Shown: positions 1 through 9,641, counted from the first letter of the stretch. The stretch is 64,000 nucleotides of DNA from Chloroflexi bacterium TSY (GCA_019217005.1 JAHBNG010000058.1:19986-83985), one strand, 5' to 3'. The notes: generated by a model from the letters alone, not told the origin. Translations and numbers: made by a program.

Positions 1-133
1 CCTCATTCGACGAACCCCAACAGGCCGTCAAGAGGAACGCTGCAACAACAAACATTGATATGAGTTGAGAAATTGACCCAACGCCCCAATGTTTAACGCA
101 CGACCGATCTAAAATACGATAGAGTATATTCAT
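1..133 (-). CDS. Lipoprotein N-terminus (cut by window edge)
   Basis: The minus strand reads from ATG at 133 to the window edge without a stop. The peptide starts MNILYRILDRSC and has a hydrophobic stretch MFVVAAFLLTAC at about residues 27-38. This is an N-terminal signal with a lipobox-like LLTAC, whose Cys would be lipidated. A good Shine-Dalgarno AGGAG lies 7 bases before the ATG. Only about 44 residues are in the window, so the mature function cannot be told. Too short a piece for more than 'probable secreted lipoprotein'. Confidence 0.65.
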   Translation of the reverse strand, partial: MNILYRILDRSCVKHWGVGSISQLISMFVVAAFLLTACWGSSNE

Positions 134-285
134 GCGGGGGCTCCTAAAACCAACATGGTTTGGGCTATTGGCGTCACGCAACATTCTGAGCCGATGGCAA
201 TCTCTATTCGCTCGTGACGCGAAACAAACAGTTCTTTTGTTTTACTATAATTCGCTCAATCCGCTCCAGAATCAATGTCTAAGTC

Positions 286-840
286 TTTTCCAACAATAAA
301 AGTCCCGAATTTGGGGGTGGTTCATTTTAGCTGGATAGATAGGTTTACACTTTTAGAAACAGAAAGAACGTTTATATTCTCTGATTTCGCCGGTTCTCAG
401 AGAGAAAACGGTCTCATATAGATTTTTGTCTATATATCAAAAGTGTAAACCTAAATAGTGACATTTGTCACCCTAATTGACAATTTCAAGGGTTTGTAGA
501 GGGTTCGCACCTCAAATTTGTCATGTTGTAACCTTTTTGACGCTAACAGACCCTCAGAGGTGTTCTAAGGACTCGCTTGTATAGGGTTTGAACACCCAAA
601 ATCAGGGACCAAGGTGACAAATGTCACCATACGTATTTTGAACCACCCCGAGAAAAGATGTTTATATTTTCTACTTTGAGCCATGCTCAGGCAGAAAATG
701 ACCTCATATAGATTTTTATCTATGTATCAAAAGTGTAAACCTAATTCTGAACCACCCCCGAATTTGATCTGGAAAAGCTCAAGCCATTCCAGAGAAATCA
801 ACTCGGCAAATCAGGAGCATATTTCTCTGGAATGGCCTAA
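286..840. repeat. Palindromic repeat copy 1, split by composite MITE
   Basis: Bases 286-313 plus 759-840 together match the sequence at 62399-62480. Shared are TTTTCCAACAATAAAA, then GAATTTGAT and GGAAAAGCTCAAGCCATTCC. The part 784-835 is itself a hairpin: ATTCCAGAGAAAT pairs with ATTTCTCTGGAAT. It lies just past the stop of the hydrolase gene and could serve as its terminator. The 445-bp MITE composite entered this repeat and duplicated CGAATTTG. Confidence 0.7.
314..758. mobile_element. Composite 155-bp-family MITE with a nested insert
   Basis: Ends are GGGGTGGTTCA and TGAACCACCCC, flanked by the 8-bp direct repeat CGAATTTG (306-313 and 759-766). The left part (314-454) is an A-type copy of the family. 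It is interrupted before its last bases by about 181 bp (455-635) whose ends carry TGACATTTGTCACC-type inverted repeats. The A-type right end closes at 649. A B-type copy lacking about its first 43 bp then follows directly (650-758). No ORF is carried. The shared outer duplication suggests it moved or formed as one unit. Confidence 0.75.
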
Positions 841-841
841 A

Positions 842-1690
842 TCAGCGGCCTAGCCACATGACCATCGAGCGCGTGACCAAATCAGCCGCATCCTGCTGTA
901 CAAAGTGACCAGCATTCGGGATGGTCACCAAGGTCAGATCTTGCTCAAGCCAATTCCACGTATCGTTGAGCATCCCCGGCAAGAGGGCCCAATCATCCAG
1001 CCCGTGAATCATCAGCACTGGGCAGTGGACCGGGGTGACAGGCGTATCGCTCTCTTTATATGGCTCGTATGGATAATTCGCCTTGTAATAGTTGAGCATG
1101 GCTTCAAAATCGGAACGTTCAAATGCCTCAACATATCTGGCACGGGCCGCATCGTCAGTTACCCATTCAGCCAGCTGTTCCGCAGACAGTTTTGTATGTG
1201 CATCTTTCTGCTGAAAATTGCGGGCATATTGGCTGTTGCGCTGCTGCTCCGGATTGTTGGCTAGTTCGCGATTGAAGCCGCGTGGATGAGGCAGGTTACA
1301 AACAACGAGACGCTCCACCATCTCTGGCTGATACATGGCAAGTATCCACGAAATCATGCCTCCCCAATCGTGCCCCACAATAATGGCTTGCTCTTGTCCT
1401 AGGTCTTGGATGACGGCTGCAATATCTCCTGCCAACAGGCGCATCGTATAGTTTTCGACACCGGTCGGTTTATCGCTCAGGTTGTAGCCGCGCAGATCCA
1501 CGGCTACAACCTGGAATTGTTTTGCTAAAACTGCCATTTGCCGACGCCATGTATACCAAAAGTCTGGGAATCCATGGATCATCACCAAAAGCGGGCCTTG
1601 ACCCATCGTAACATAGTGGATCTTGACACCTTCATGGGTGGCGTATCCATGTTCGACTTGTTCGTATAGATCGTTGTCCATAGCGTTCAA
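842..1690 (-). CDS. Alpha/beta hydrolase, epoxide hydrolase-like
   Basis: A 282-residue alpha/beta-hydrolase fold enzyme. HGFP at residues 39-42 supplies the oxyanion-hole region. GHDWGG at 106-111 places Asp108 at the nucleophile elbow, the residue used by soluble epoxide hydrolases and haloalkane dehalogenases, rather than the Ser of esterases. A likely catalytic acid lies in HGLDDW and the His in NAGHFVQQ near the C-terminus. Length fits the family. Substrate unknown; cytoplasmic. It is the last gene of a minus-strand series but is separated from the next by a 440-base gap with a perfect palindrome, so co-transcription is not certain. Confidence 0.85.
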   Translation of the reverse strand: MNAMDNDLYEQVEHGYATHEGVKIHYVTMGQGPLLVMIHGFPDFWYTWRRQMAVLAKQFQVVAVDLRGYNLSDKPTGVENYTMRLLAGDIAAVIQDLGQEQAIIVGHDWGGMISWILAMYQPEMVERLVVCNLPHPRGFNRELANNPEQQRNSQYARNFQQKDAHTKLSAEQLAEWVTDDAARARYVEAFERSDFEAMLNYYKANYPYEPYKESDTPVTPVHCPVLMIHGLDDWALLPGMLNDTWNWLEQDLTLVTIPNAGHFVQQDAADLVTRSMVMWLGR

Positions 1691-1748
1691 TTCCTAACTA
1701 GGAATCCTCATATAGAGGAATCCGTACAAATGAGTCAAGTTTTGTGGC

Positions 1749-1808
1749 TGGTGGATGGTTGATAGTGGATAATTACATATGTCACCATCGACTATCAACC
1801 ATCCACCA
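1749..1808. repeat. 18-bp perfect inverted repeat
   Basis: TGGTGGATGGTTGATAGT (1749-1766) and its exact reverse complement (1791-1808) flank a 24-base spacer. It lies upstream of the hydrolase and downstream of the HD-like gene, so it could be a terminator without a T-run, or a small palindromic mobile repeat. No second copy was seen in the window. Confidence 0.6.
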
Positions 1809-1920
1809 TGACCAGGCTACCTGTCGGTTTGAGGCGCTTTCACCCCGTAATGCCGCATGAGAGGATGTGGCTCCCGCAGCTTTGTCAACCTAGCTCCGAG
1901 CCATCCCGAGCAGTTGGCGC

Positions 1921-2478
1921 CTAAACATGGACAGGCTCCCGTTCAAAGACGCGATCATATGCTTCTAGTGCAACGCCTCCCAGTCGCTCGGCCATTTTGC
2001 GGAAAGCGATTCGGCGAGCGTCCCAAGCTTGCGACCGCTCAACTTGCTCTAGCAGATCACAGAGATGTAATCGAACCAGATCGTCGTATTCGTCCTTTGT
2101 CAGAATCATCTCCTCGCCCGTCTCGCGATGAATTATCGTATAGGGTCCTTCTGTCTGATCAAGCTGGGCATCCAAAGAGGCACGGTCCATAAAGCAGTTG
2201 ACGAAACAGATCTTCTCCGCATAGTCGCCAATCAGGCTGCGCAATTCAGATTGCCGTTCCAATGGTAATGTAAAACCCTGAAATTGCTGCGTACCATAAA
2301 TTGAATGGAAGAGACCCGTCCGACTAAACCCCTCGTCACAACCCCACGCTTTGAGATCATTATAGACCCCAATTGCGTGTGCAAGATAGGTTTTCTCCGT
2401 ATGAGCGATATCCGCCGCGCCTAAAGAAATAATATAGTTTGTTAGATCTTTAAATGTTGGTTCCATTTCGACTTTCAC
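1921..2478 (-). CDS. HD-like protein of the DUF6817 type
   Basis: 185 residues. The N-terminal half has the pattern TYLAHAIGVYNDLKAWG followed by GLFHSIYGTQQF. The His residues and spacing resemble the metal-binding His of HD-domain hydrolases and match what I recall of DUF6817. The C-terminal third is charged and probably helical. No signal peptide. It follows the dioxygenase gene by 18 bases on the same strand, so the two are very likely co-transcribed and may serve one small pathway. The reaction is unknown. Confidence 0.65.
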   Translation of the reverse strand: MKVEMEPTFKDLTNYIISLGAADIAHTEKTYLAHAIGVYNDLKAWGCDEGFSRTGLFHSIYGTQQFQGFTLPLERQSELRSLIGDYAEKICFVNCFMDRASLDAQLDQTEGPYTIIHRETGEEMILTKDEYDDLVRLHLCDLLEQVERSQAWDARRIAFRKMAERLGGVALEAYDRVFEREPVHV

Positions 2479-2496
2479 CTTTCAACTGACTTAATT

Positions 2497-3393
2497 TTAG
2501 ACTGCTTCAGCAATGAGTGGTTCGTCCGTGTTTTCGGTGTCCGCCATAACGGTTTGAGCCATTTGCGTCTGCATTTCATAGATCGACCCAACACGCTCTG
2601 GATTGGGCAGGGGAACCCGGAATGGTATGGCGGTCATACGTGGTTCCTTGGTTGGTTCACCGCGTAAGAAATTGGCGGTAAAACTGCTCCAATCTTTAAC
2701 ACCTATGAGAGGCCAAGCGTCAAAAGCACAGAACTGGAAGAGAAGGAGTCGACGGGGACGACTGGACGTATTTGGTGCAGAGGCATGCAGCGTACGCACA
2801 TGGTGGATCGAAATACCCCCTGCCTCCAACTCAATCGGTACGGCTTTATCTGCATTGGGAACATCCTCGGTTACACCACCAACAAAATACCCATCTTCAT
2901 GATGATGGCTGTAAATCTTGCCTTTGTGCGAACCAGGAATGACGAGGAGCGGCCCATTTTCAAGCTTCATATCATCCAGTGCAATCCCGACAGCTAGCAA
3001 ATCATCATTCGTATGGGGATAGAATGCCCAATCCTGATGCCATTCTACGGCACTTCCATAACCGGCGGACTTCATGTTGAGTTTATTGCCGTTTGTGTGG
3101 ATGCCCGAACCAATCAACTGCTCCACAATATCGAGTAACTTCTCGTGCCGGATTGCACGAGCATAGACCTCATGCTGAACAATCGGATCTTTGAGCCGTC
3201 TCAGTCTTGGCTCCTCCGGAGAATGGCCTGGTTCTAAATCAAAGACATCTGTGTGATCTGTCACCGAGCGTGAAAGTTCCACAAATCCATCGGTGATGCG
3301 GCGCAATTCATCCATCTCAGGCTCTGAATAGACACCGTTGATGCCAAGATAACCATTTTCATGATAAAAATCGACCTGTTGTTGTGTAAGCAT
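2497..3393 (-). CDS. Phytanoyl-CoA dioxygenase family oxygenase
   Basis: 298 residues of the Fe(II)/2-oxoglutarate oxygenase type (PhyH). The metal triad can be placed: HxD in VEWHQDWAF and a distal His in SIHHVRTLHAS, followed by Arg residues suited to 2-oxoglutarate binding. VGIALDDMKLENGPLLVIPGS is the typical core strand region. Members hydroxylate small molecules or secondary metabolites; the substrate is not evident. It sits between a methyltransferase gene and the HD-like gene, all on the minus strand, which suggests a three-gene tailoring cluster. Start chosen at ATG 3393 with GGAGGA upstream. Confidence 0.85.
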   Translation of the reverse strand: MLTQQQVDFYHENGYLGINGVYSEPEMDELRRITDGFVELSRSVTDHTDVFDLEPGHSPEEPRLRRLKDPIVQHEVYARAIRHEKLLDIVEQLIGSGIHTNGNKLNMKSAGYGSAVEWHQDWAFYPHTNDDLLAVGIALDDMKLENGPLLVIPGSHKGKIYSHHHEDGYFVGGVTEDVPNADKAVPIELEAGGISIHHVRTLHASAPNTSSRPRRLLLFQFCAFDAWPLIGVKDWSSFTANFLRGEPTKEPRMTAIPFRVPLPNPERVGSIYEMQTQMAQTVMADTENTDEPLIAEAV

Positions 3394-3494
3394 CCTGTGT
3401 TCCTCCTGGTAGAGTAAAGGGTAATTCGTAAAATAAAGTTAAGATAGTTGCTCGTAAACAATAGAGAGTAAGAGCCGGACGCCATAGGCTCTAT

Positions 3495-4205
3495 TTAATA
3501 GACGTCTTTGACACAGCCCACAAAGCATCCGAATTCGCCTATCTGCAAGGTACAGTCTATCTGTTCAAACCCATGTTTTTGCAAGAGATCGAAATGGTGT
3601 TCCCGACTGAGGCGTCCTGGCCTTTGAGGATCCTCTTGTCCAGATGGTACGACAAAATCAACGTTTAAGAGGATCCCACCCGTGGTTAACAACACACGGC
3701 ACTGTTTGTAAATCTGCGAGATGCAATCAGCGTTGCCAACATCATGGAGAGATTGCATCGTGACAATTGCACCAAAGGGTTGACCGTTCGAGAGAGCCCC
3801 CAACTGTTTAGGCCAGTCATCATTGCGCAAATCGGCCAAGACAAATTGCGCCCGTCCAGCATGTTTCTGAATACGATCTTCCGTGAAGTCGAGAAAGGGT
3901 TGGTTAAAATCGATTCCTGTATAGTGTACTTGAGGAAGATTGTCCAGTAAATGTGCTGCCAAAACCCCTGGACCGACACAAAGCTCTAAAACTGATACTA
4001 CGTTGCATTCTAACGCAGAGTTATCTGTTTTCTCCGCAGTCGTGATCGGGACGTTCGTTTTCACATATCCGTCAACGTGGGATGCAATATGAGCGATGAT
4101 CTCAGCGCGCTGTGGATAGCTGTTGCGAAGTCGTTCTTCGTATGCACTAATTGTGTCGGGTGAGTTGTATTGTGAGAATGCCATGTTTGTTTGTAGGACA
4201 CACAT
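3495..4205 (-). CDS. Class I SAM-dependent methyltransferase
   Basis: 236 residues. Motif I is VLELCVGPGVLAAHLL, the acidic post-I residue lies in YTGIDFNQPFL, and FVLADLRNDDW and FGAIVTMQSLHDV match motifs II and III of Rossmann-fold methyltransferases. Length is normal for small-molecule methyltransferases. A second Met at codon 8 (4184) is an alternative start; neither has a clear Shine-Dalgarno. The gene is about 100 bases upstream of the dioxygenase on the same strand. Acceptor unknown. Confidence 0.8.
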   Translation of the reverse strand: MCVLQTNMAFSQYNSPDTISAYEERLRNSYPQRAEIIAHIASHVDGYVKTNVPITTAEKTDNSALECNVVSVLELCVGPGVLAAHLLDNLPQVHYTGIDFNQPFLDFTEDRIQKHAGRAQFVLADLRNDDWPKQLGALSNGQPFGAIVTMQSLHDVGNADCISQIYKQCRVLLTTGGILLNVDFVVPSGQEDPQRPGRLSREHHFDLLQKHGFEQIDCTLQIGEFGCFVGCVKDVY

Positions 4206-4299
4206 ACTGAATTCATGTACAATAGGTCTCGTTCGATTTTCCAGCTATTATAACATAGGTATTATATCCATTGTGCATTCAGGATTAAAGCATTGAGTT

Positions 4300-5619
4300 A
4301 TGCAATTAACAACTCGTTCTCTGATTCTCCTCCTATTCACTATGCTACCGATTGGGGCAAGCAGCATCATTTCTGCATTCCTATGGATGGCAGTAGCTTG
4401 GTTGATTCTGATTCTATTCCTTTTTGCTGTCGATTTGTACATCACCCCTGGTGTTGCATCATGGGGAGTAACCCGCCATCATGATGATCGGCTGTCTCTG
4501 GCCGCCCAAAATCGTATCGACCTGCACGTTCACCTCCGTCGCAGCTCTCGCCCCCTTCTTATCTGGATCCGCGATGTAACACCGGAGTCGTTTGGAATTG
4601 CCGAGGAAGAACGGATTTTGCATGGAACTGTCACGCCGGGCCAGCCTCAGACCTTTACTTACTACTTACGTCCGCCGAGGCGCGGGGACTATGAATTTGG
4701 GGATCTCTATTTGCGATGGGAATCCGTTTTGGGGCTGTTGCGGCGTCAGGGTCGATTTGATGCAGTTGAGTCTGTCAAGGTTTATCCCAATTTGGTGGAT
4801 GTCAAGAAATACGATCTGCTGGTCCGCAAAAATCGGCTCTGGGATTTGGGTTTGCGAAACGCCAAGATCTTTGGCAGCGGTACAGAGTTTGAACGATTGC
4901 GAGACTACTTGCCGGATGACGAGTTTCGCCGGATCAATTGGAAAGCCACTGCGCGGCGCGGCAAACCGATTAGCGTTGAGTATGAAACTGAGCGCAGCCA
5001 AAACATCATGACAGTGCTCGATACTGGACGCATGATGCGTAGCCCTGTGGGAGATGTGGCCAAGATCGACTACGCGATTAACGCTGTCTTGCTGCTTGCT
5101 TATGTTGCCGCACAGAAAGGTGACAAAGTCGGATTGCTTTCATTTGCGGACAACGTAGAAACGTGGCTGGCCCCGCGTGGTGGCAAGGGACAGTTTCACC
5201 GTATGTTGGAGGTGCTCTATCGCATGCAAAGCCAAAGCGTGGAGCCCGACTACAATCAAGCCTTTGGCTATTTGGCCGCTCGACAGAGCAAACGCAGTCT
5301 CGTGCTCGTCTTCACAGATTTGACGGGAAGCATTAGTACTGAAACATTGGTGGCTCAAATGATGCGTCTCCAGAAGCGGCACTTGGCCTTGCTTGTTACC
5401 TTACGTGACCCGACGGTGCAAAATATGGCAACACAAGCAATATCGGACAGCGCATCTCTCTACCAACGCACTGTTGCTGAACAATTATTGGATGAACGTT
5501 CATTGACGCTTGATCGGCTACAACGACGTGGTGTCCTGACCTTAGATGTGGCAGCCAACGAGTTAAGCATGGCAGTCATCAATCGCTATTTGGAGTTGAA
5601 GGCACGAACGATGATTTAG
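4300..5619 (+). CDS. DUF58 domain membrane protein
   Basis: 439 residues. Two adjacent hydrophobic segments span about residues 5-50, then a long soluble region. The DUF58 signature appears as SGTEFERLRDYLPDDEFRRI followed by INWKATARRGKPISVEYE near residues 190-225, and a VWA-like fold follows (MTVLDTGRMM, LVLVFTDLTGS). Such proteins usually act with MoxR ATPases and transglutaminase proteins in envelope assembly, but neither partner is next to it here. It starts 95 bases from the divergent methyltransferase gene. Confidence 0.85.
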   Translation: MQLTTRSLILLLFTMLPIGASSIISAFLWMAVAWLILILFLFAVDLYITPGVASWGVTRHHDDRLSLAAQNRIDLHVHLRRSSRPLLIWIRDVTPESFGIAEEERILHGTVTPGQPQTFTYYLRPPRRGDYEFGDLYLRWESVLGLLRRQGRFDAVESVKVYPNLVDVKKYDLLVRKNRLWDLGLRNAKIFGSGTEFERLRDYLPDDEFRRINWKATARRGKPISVEYETERSQNIMTVLDTGRMMRSPVGDVAKIDYAINAVLLLAYVAAQKGDKVGLLSFADNVETWLAPRGGKGQFHRMLEVLYRMQSQSVEPDYNQAFGYLAARQSKRSLVLVFTDLTGSISTETLVAQMMRLQKRHLALLVTLRDPTVQNMATQAISDSASLYQRTVAEQLLDERSLTLDRLQRRGVLTLDVAANELSMAVINRYLELKARTMI

Positions 5620-5670
5620 GTCACTCTAAAAAATAGCTGGCTCATGAATTTAACGTATTCCGTTATAGAA

Positions 5671-6621
5671 TCACGAATCACGTCGCTCTGTTGGTATCTT
5701 CACCTTCGCATCAATAAACTGTTTGTGCGTCAAATTAAGGTTGTAGGCAATGTTGTAGATCTCTTCGCTCTCTTGATGGGTGACTTTCCCGTCAGCATCC
5801 GCCACGGCAAAGAGCAAATCCAGAAGCTGAGCACCTGTTTCTGGGGTGATGTTTGTGACGATTTCGCGTGTCAACTGTAAGAAATCCATATCTGGACTGA
5901 CCTCAGAGACGGCTACTTGCGCGACGAAAAGTGCCTCGTGGTGACCAACGGACAGCTCTGATTGCAAGAGCTCAACCATTGTATCAAACTCGCTGTCGGT
6001 GACCTCTCGGTCGATGTGAGCAACGCGCGCCATGAGGCCTCCAATCGCAGCGAGACGGCGTAGCTTGTCGTCTGGGATCAATAACTCAAACTCTCCGAGA
6101 TCCAGCCGTCGTTGAATGCCGTAGTAGACTTTGTTGCGGACAAAGTCATCAAAATGCCGATCGCGATTGGGGGCTTGACCAAGCTCTTCTGTACGTCGTT
6201 CAATTGGTGATGTGATCAGGCGCGCCAGTTGGCCAAAGATGCTTACATTGACATTGTCTAGCGCCGCCCGGATTTCGTCAGAAACGGCCTGCTCCTCGGC
6301 TGTAATGACACCGTCGGCATGGATCAGCTCATTGAGAGCATTGAGGGCTAATTTCTTCTCACGGGGCGTATTTAACGCCTCTTGCAATTCGGTGATTAGC
6401 TGGGCCCGTTCTTCAGGACCAATCGGCGATTCCATGTACATTTCCAACATGGCCCACTCTTTGGCACTGAGACGCCGATTGCCGCCCTCACGATAGGATT
6501 CGGGCAGCTTGAACAACAAATCCTTCAGGCTATTGCTCTCTTCATTCGTCAGGGCATGGTCGGCCCATGCTGCCGCAATAATGACTTTTGCAAGAGATAA
6601 AATCAGATTTCGATTTGCCAT
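5671..6621 (-). CDS. TerB-like double-domain protein
   Basis: 316 residues, no signal peptide. Two helical, acidic units of TerB type are visible: residues about 5-130 (VIIAAAWADHALTNEES, then NELIHADGVITAEEQ) and about 190-310 (MARVAHIDREVTDSE, then LFAVADADGKVTHQES). Each has the (A)DG-x-(V/I)-(T) pattern typical of TerB, which is tied to tellurite resistance and stress or phage response but is biochemically poorly defined. Convergent with DUF58. Cytoplasmic. Confidence 0.75.
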   Translation of the reverse strand: MANRNLILSLAKVIIAAAWADHALTNEESNSLKDLLFKLPESYREGGNRRLSAKEWAMLEMYMESPIGPEERAQLITELQEALNTPREKKLALNALNELIHADGVITAEEQAVSDEIRAALDNVNVSIFGQLARLITSPIERRTEELGQAPNRDRHFDDFVRNKVYYGIQRRLDLGEFELLIPDDKLRRLAAIGGLMARVAHIDREVTDSEFDTMVELLQSELSVGHHEALFVAQVAVSEVSPDMDFLQLTREIVTNITPETGAQLLDLLFAVADADGKVTHQESEEIYNIAYNLNLTHKQFIDAKVKIPTERRDS

Positions 6622-6722
6622 AAGTTACTCGTGAATATAAAGATTCTTTACTCGCTATTGCACCGGCTGACGTTTTGACAAGCAATTTTCCCATTAACCA
6701 CCGTCAATGTCAACCGCTGGAT

Positions 6723-6927
6723 GCAGTTGGCATAGGGCAATCGCGAACTTTGCGGGCAAGGTCTCAAGCAAGTCTAGATGGCCATGTCCACGGGACGAGC
6801 AATCCCGGATTGGACCAAGAATTCTCTCTTGAGTGGATCATTGAGTGGTCCAATCCGGGATTGCGTGTGGCTCTTTCACCCCATCACACCGCTTTTTTAA
6901 GGTTCGCGATTGCCCTATGCCAACTGC
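6723..6927. repeat. Nested perfect palindromes (MITE-like)
   Basis: A 26-bp perfect inverted repeat closes the unit (6723-6748 with 6902-6927). Inside it lies a second, unrelated 19-bp perfect inverted repeat (6799-6817 with 6846-6864). A further partial direct copy of the outer arm (AGGGCAATCGCG) follows at about 6930. No ORF. It looks like one palindromic element inserted in another, or a non-autonomous element with a strong internal hairpin. Confidence 0.65.
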
Positions 6928-6929
6928 TA

Positions 6930-7157
6930 GGGCAATCGCGTACTTTGCCGCCCAGTGTTTCAACGCTGGTCTAATAAGCGTAAATCCGCTCAAGCGGGAT
7001 GAAATGGAGTGCGCTCAAGCGTACTTTGGTTGCTAGCTAGACGCCGGTTTCAACCGGTGGCAGTCGGCGATTCATGCCACTTGAATGAGGTGCAGTACTT
7101 GTCGCTTGTCCCGCCAGAGACGGGACCTACATTGATCGGCATTTCGATCACAGCGCA
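6930..7157. other. Gene-free stretch with small hairpins
   Basis: Holds two compact hairpins: CCGGTTTCAACCGG near 7045 and GTCCCGCCAGAGACGGGAC near 7110, plus repeated CTCAAGCG motifs near 6988 and 7015. This could be the structured non-coding end of a lost transposon (for example IS605/TnpB type), but no transposase is nearby and I cannot confirm it. The convergent TPR gene ends at 7158. Confidence 0.35.
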
Positions 7158-9641
7158 CTATGACCAGAGCCAGATGGCACTTTTCGTAACGTCTTTGGCG
7201 TTTGTATCCATCGGCTCATTATCCAGCTTCAGATTGACTTCAAGTTTCAATATTGCACACAACCGCTGTTCAAGCTCAAAAAATGTAATCAGATCTGGCA
7301 ACTCACGGAAGCGCAGGAGCAAGTCGATCGTATCGGATTGCCGTGATTCTTTCGTTCTCATTGCGAGCGCCTTGACATCATATTGGTTCTCCATCCACTC
7401 TCTTTGTTGGTGCAACTGTGTCCTTATCTTTTTGCTGTCATGTGTCTCGATTTGCCGTGATGGTGCGATGCCAACTTCCACTTGTTTGTTCTTCTCTGCT
7501 ACAAAGTCACCGTTCGATTCGGCTCGGACATAATAAGTTCCGCGCCCCTTGCCATGCTTTTCCAACAGGCCACGTTCAACCAATGCAGTCAATCGGCGAG
7601 TGGCCGTTGCTTTGCTGACGTGGTTTGCATCCATAAGCGTCTTGGGGGTGATGCGCTTCTGCTGCTCAGCCAGATCGAGGATCGATTGTTCATCGTCATC
7701 TACTTGGGGCGGTTGATCAGGTTCAGCGGTAACAACTGTCGGTCGCTGGATGTCCTCGACTTCTATGTCAGCCAATAGAGGTGTTTCATTTTTTAACGTG
7801 ATGAATGCTGCTGCCCAGTCATCAAAATCATGTTTTTGACAAATTGCGTAGCCTGTCTGCCAATGATAACCGGCCTTGGCTTTTTGATCGCATTTAACAT
7901 AAGCTTCAGATAGGTTATAGTGCGCCGTAAGCCCAATGCGTGGCAAACCAATCTTCTCACAAATCATCAGACTGGCTTGATAATTTGCAATTGCTTCGTT
8001 GTAATTTTGGTCAAAGAAATATACGGCTCCGATATTCTTCAGCGCGATGGCCGTAAGTTCTTGATTGTTCAATTTGGTGTATGTTGCCATTGCTTCGCGA
8101 TATGCCGCGATAGCCGATTTAAATTCTCCCATTGCACGATAGATCAATCCAAGATTGCCCAGCGATTTGGCAACCCGAATCAGATCACCAGACTCTTCTC
8201 GCAGGGCAAGCGCGTTTTGGGCATACTGAATTGCCTGATCGTACTGCTCTTGTTGACGATAAACACTCGCTAAGGCATCATATACATCGGCGTGGACAGC
8301 TCTCGAGCCGACCGGAAAGAATTTAATCGCTTTTTGAAGATCTTCTTCGGCTTTTGACCAGTCAGTGCGAATGATATGAACCCAACTTCTATCTTTAAGC
8401 ATTTCGATCAATTCAGGATCATCGTTTGCAAATCGCTCTTCTGCTTTTTGATAATAGGACAAAGCGTGTAACTGATTGTAGTTCTCATAGAGCTTACCCA
8501 TACGTCGATAGATCTTTGCTTGCTGATCCTGATCGATGCTTGATTTTAGGGCATTTCTGCAGGCAGCAAGAGCATCTTCTCGTGCCCCGCTATGTCGATA
8601 TACATCGCTCAATACTATTTGAAGTTGGCTCCAAAGGGCAGCTGGAATATCTTTTGCCGAGAACATACAAAGAGATGCACATAACTCTGGAATCTGAAGC
8701 TCTGAAATCAGCTCTTCTGCCTCTGCCAATAAGATATGTGCCGCCTGTTCAAATTGCTCGCCACAATACCAATGCTTTGCAGCATGAAGTGGTTCGTGAC
8801 GAGACGCATAGTATCTGGCAATAATCCGGTGTACACGCTTACGTTTGTCTCGGTCTACCTTGTTATAGATATTTGTGCGCAGTACTGGGGAGAGCCACAA
8901 ACTTTGTGCTGAATCGTCGGTGAGCAAGTATCGGTCTGTGATAAGCGCTTCGAGAACAGATTTCGGATTCTGCACGTTCTCTTCAACGGCAATCCCGATT
9001 AGATGCTGTCGTAAGAAGATGTCGTCGAAAATTGATGCAATCTCAAGAATTTGTTGTGCTGCGGATTGATTTTTGAGTGGCTTTAGGACCTCAGCGATCG
9101 CAATGCGCTGTAGGTCTTCACTAGCAGCGCCGTCTATCAGTTGCTGCCGCAATCTTTGGGTAACATCTCGGATTGCACGCGTTCGTTCGTCGAAGAATGT
9201 ATCAGTGTTCGGAATACCGGTTAAAGCAATGAGCGTTTCTGTGTACCGTCCACCTTCCACAAAGTCATCTGGATGCAGTGGTTCTAAATAACGGTGACGC
9301 AGAATGTTATAGCGCCACCAAAGCGGCTCGCTCCAAGTTGGATCGTCGAAGGGTCGGTATGTGCCAAGTGGGTATTGTACTGAACCGGGCGCAATTTGGG
9401 CCACCGCCCAATGTAAAAGCTGACGCAAGCCGCGTCCTCGCTCTTCGACTGTAGGCGAAACATTGTCCCTGACGAGTGTAGGCGTGATCAAGTCTGAGTC
9501 AGCCAATGGCGAACGGGACAACGCAAGCGTGTTTTGGTAACTCTTGAAAGCTGCATTGACCAGTTGTGTAAATGATGTATCGGAGATCACACCAAGTGAT
9601 TGTCCTGGAAGCGTATGGGTTGCATGAGAAAGTTTGGTCAT
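7158..9641 (-). CDS. TPR protein with winged-helix DNA-binding region
   Basis: 827 residues. Residues 1-330 are alpha-helical and resemble the regulatory module placed before TPRs in SARP/LuxR-like or STAND regulators, but no Walker A motif is visible. Residues about 350-640 are TPRs with the A-x-x-Y pattern (QYDQAIQYAQNALALREESG, KSAIAAYREAM, NEAIANYQASL). Residues about 650-710 form a winged helix: ITPKTLMDANHVSKATATRR with LLEKHGKGRGTYYV. A charged tail follows. Probably a cytoplasmic transcription regulator or scaffold; target unknown. Monocistronic. Confidence 0.7.
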   Translation of the reverse strand: MTKLSHATHTLPGQSLGVISDTSFTQLVNAAFKSYQNTLALSRSPLADSDLITPTLVRDNVSPTVEERGRGLRQLLHWAVAQIAPGSVQYPLGTYRPFDDPTWSEPLWWRYNILRHRYLEPLHPDDFVEGGRYTETLIALTGIPNTDTFFDERTRAIRDVTQRLRQQLIDGAASEDLQRIAIAEVLKPLKNQSAAQQILEIASIFDDIFLRQHLIGIAVEENVQNPKSVLEALITDRYLLTDDSAQSLWLSPVLRTNIYNKVDRDKRKRVHRIIARYYASRHEPLHAAKHWYCGEQFEQAAHILLAEAEELISELQIPELCASLCMFSAKDIPAALWSQLQIVLSDVYRHSGAREDALAACRNALKSSIDQDQQAKIYRRMGKLYENYNQLHALSYYQKAEERFANDDPELIEMLKDRSWVHIIRTDWSKAEEDLQKAIKFFPVGSRAVHADVYDALASVYRQQEQYDQAIQYAQNALALREESGDLIRVAKSLGNLGLIYRAMGEFKSAIAAYREAMATYTKLNNQELTAIALKNIGAVYFFDQNYNEAIANYQASLMICEKIGLPRIGLTAHYNLSEAYVKCDQKAKAGYHWQTGYAICQKHDFDDWAAAFITLKNETPLLADIEVEDIQRPTVVTAEPDQPPQVDDDEQSILDLAEQQKRITPKTLMDANHVSKATATRRLTALVERGLLEKHGKGRGTYYVRAESNGDFVAEKNKQVEVGIAPSRQIETHDSKKIRTQLHQQREWMENQYDVKALAMRTKESRQSDTIDLLLRFRELPDLITFFELEQRLCAILKLEVNLKLDNEPMDTNAKDVTKSAIWLWS

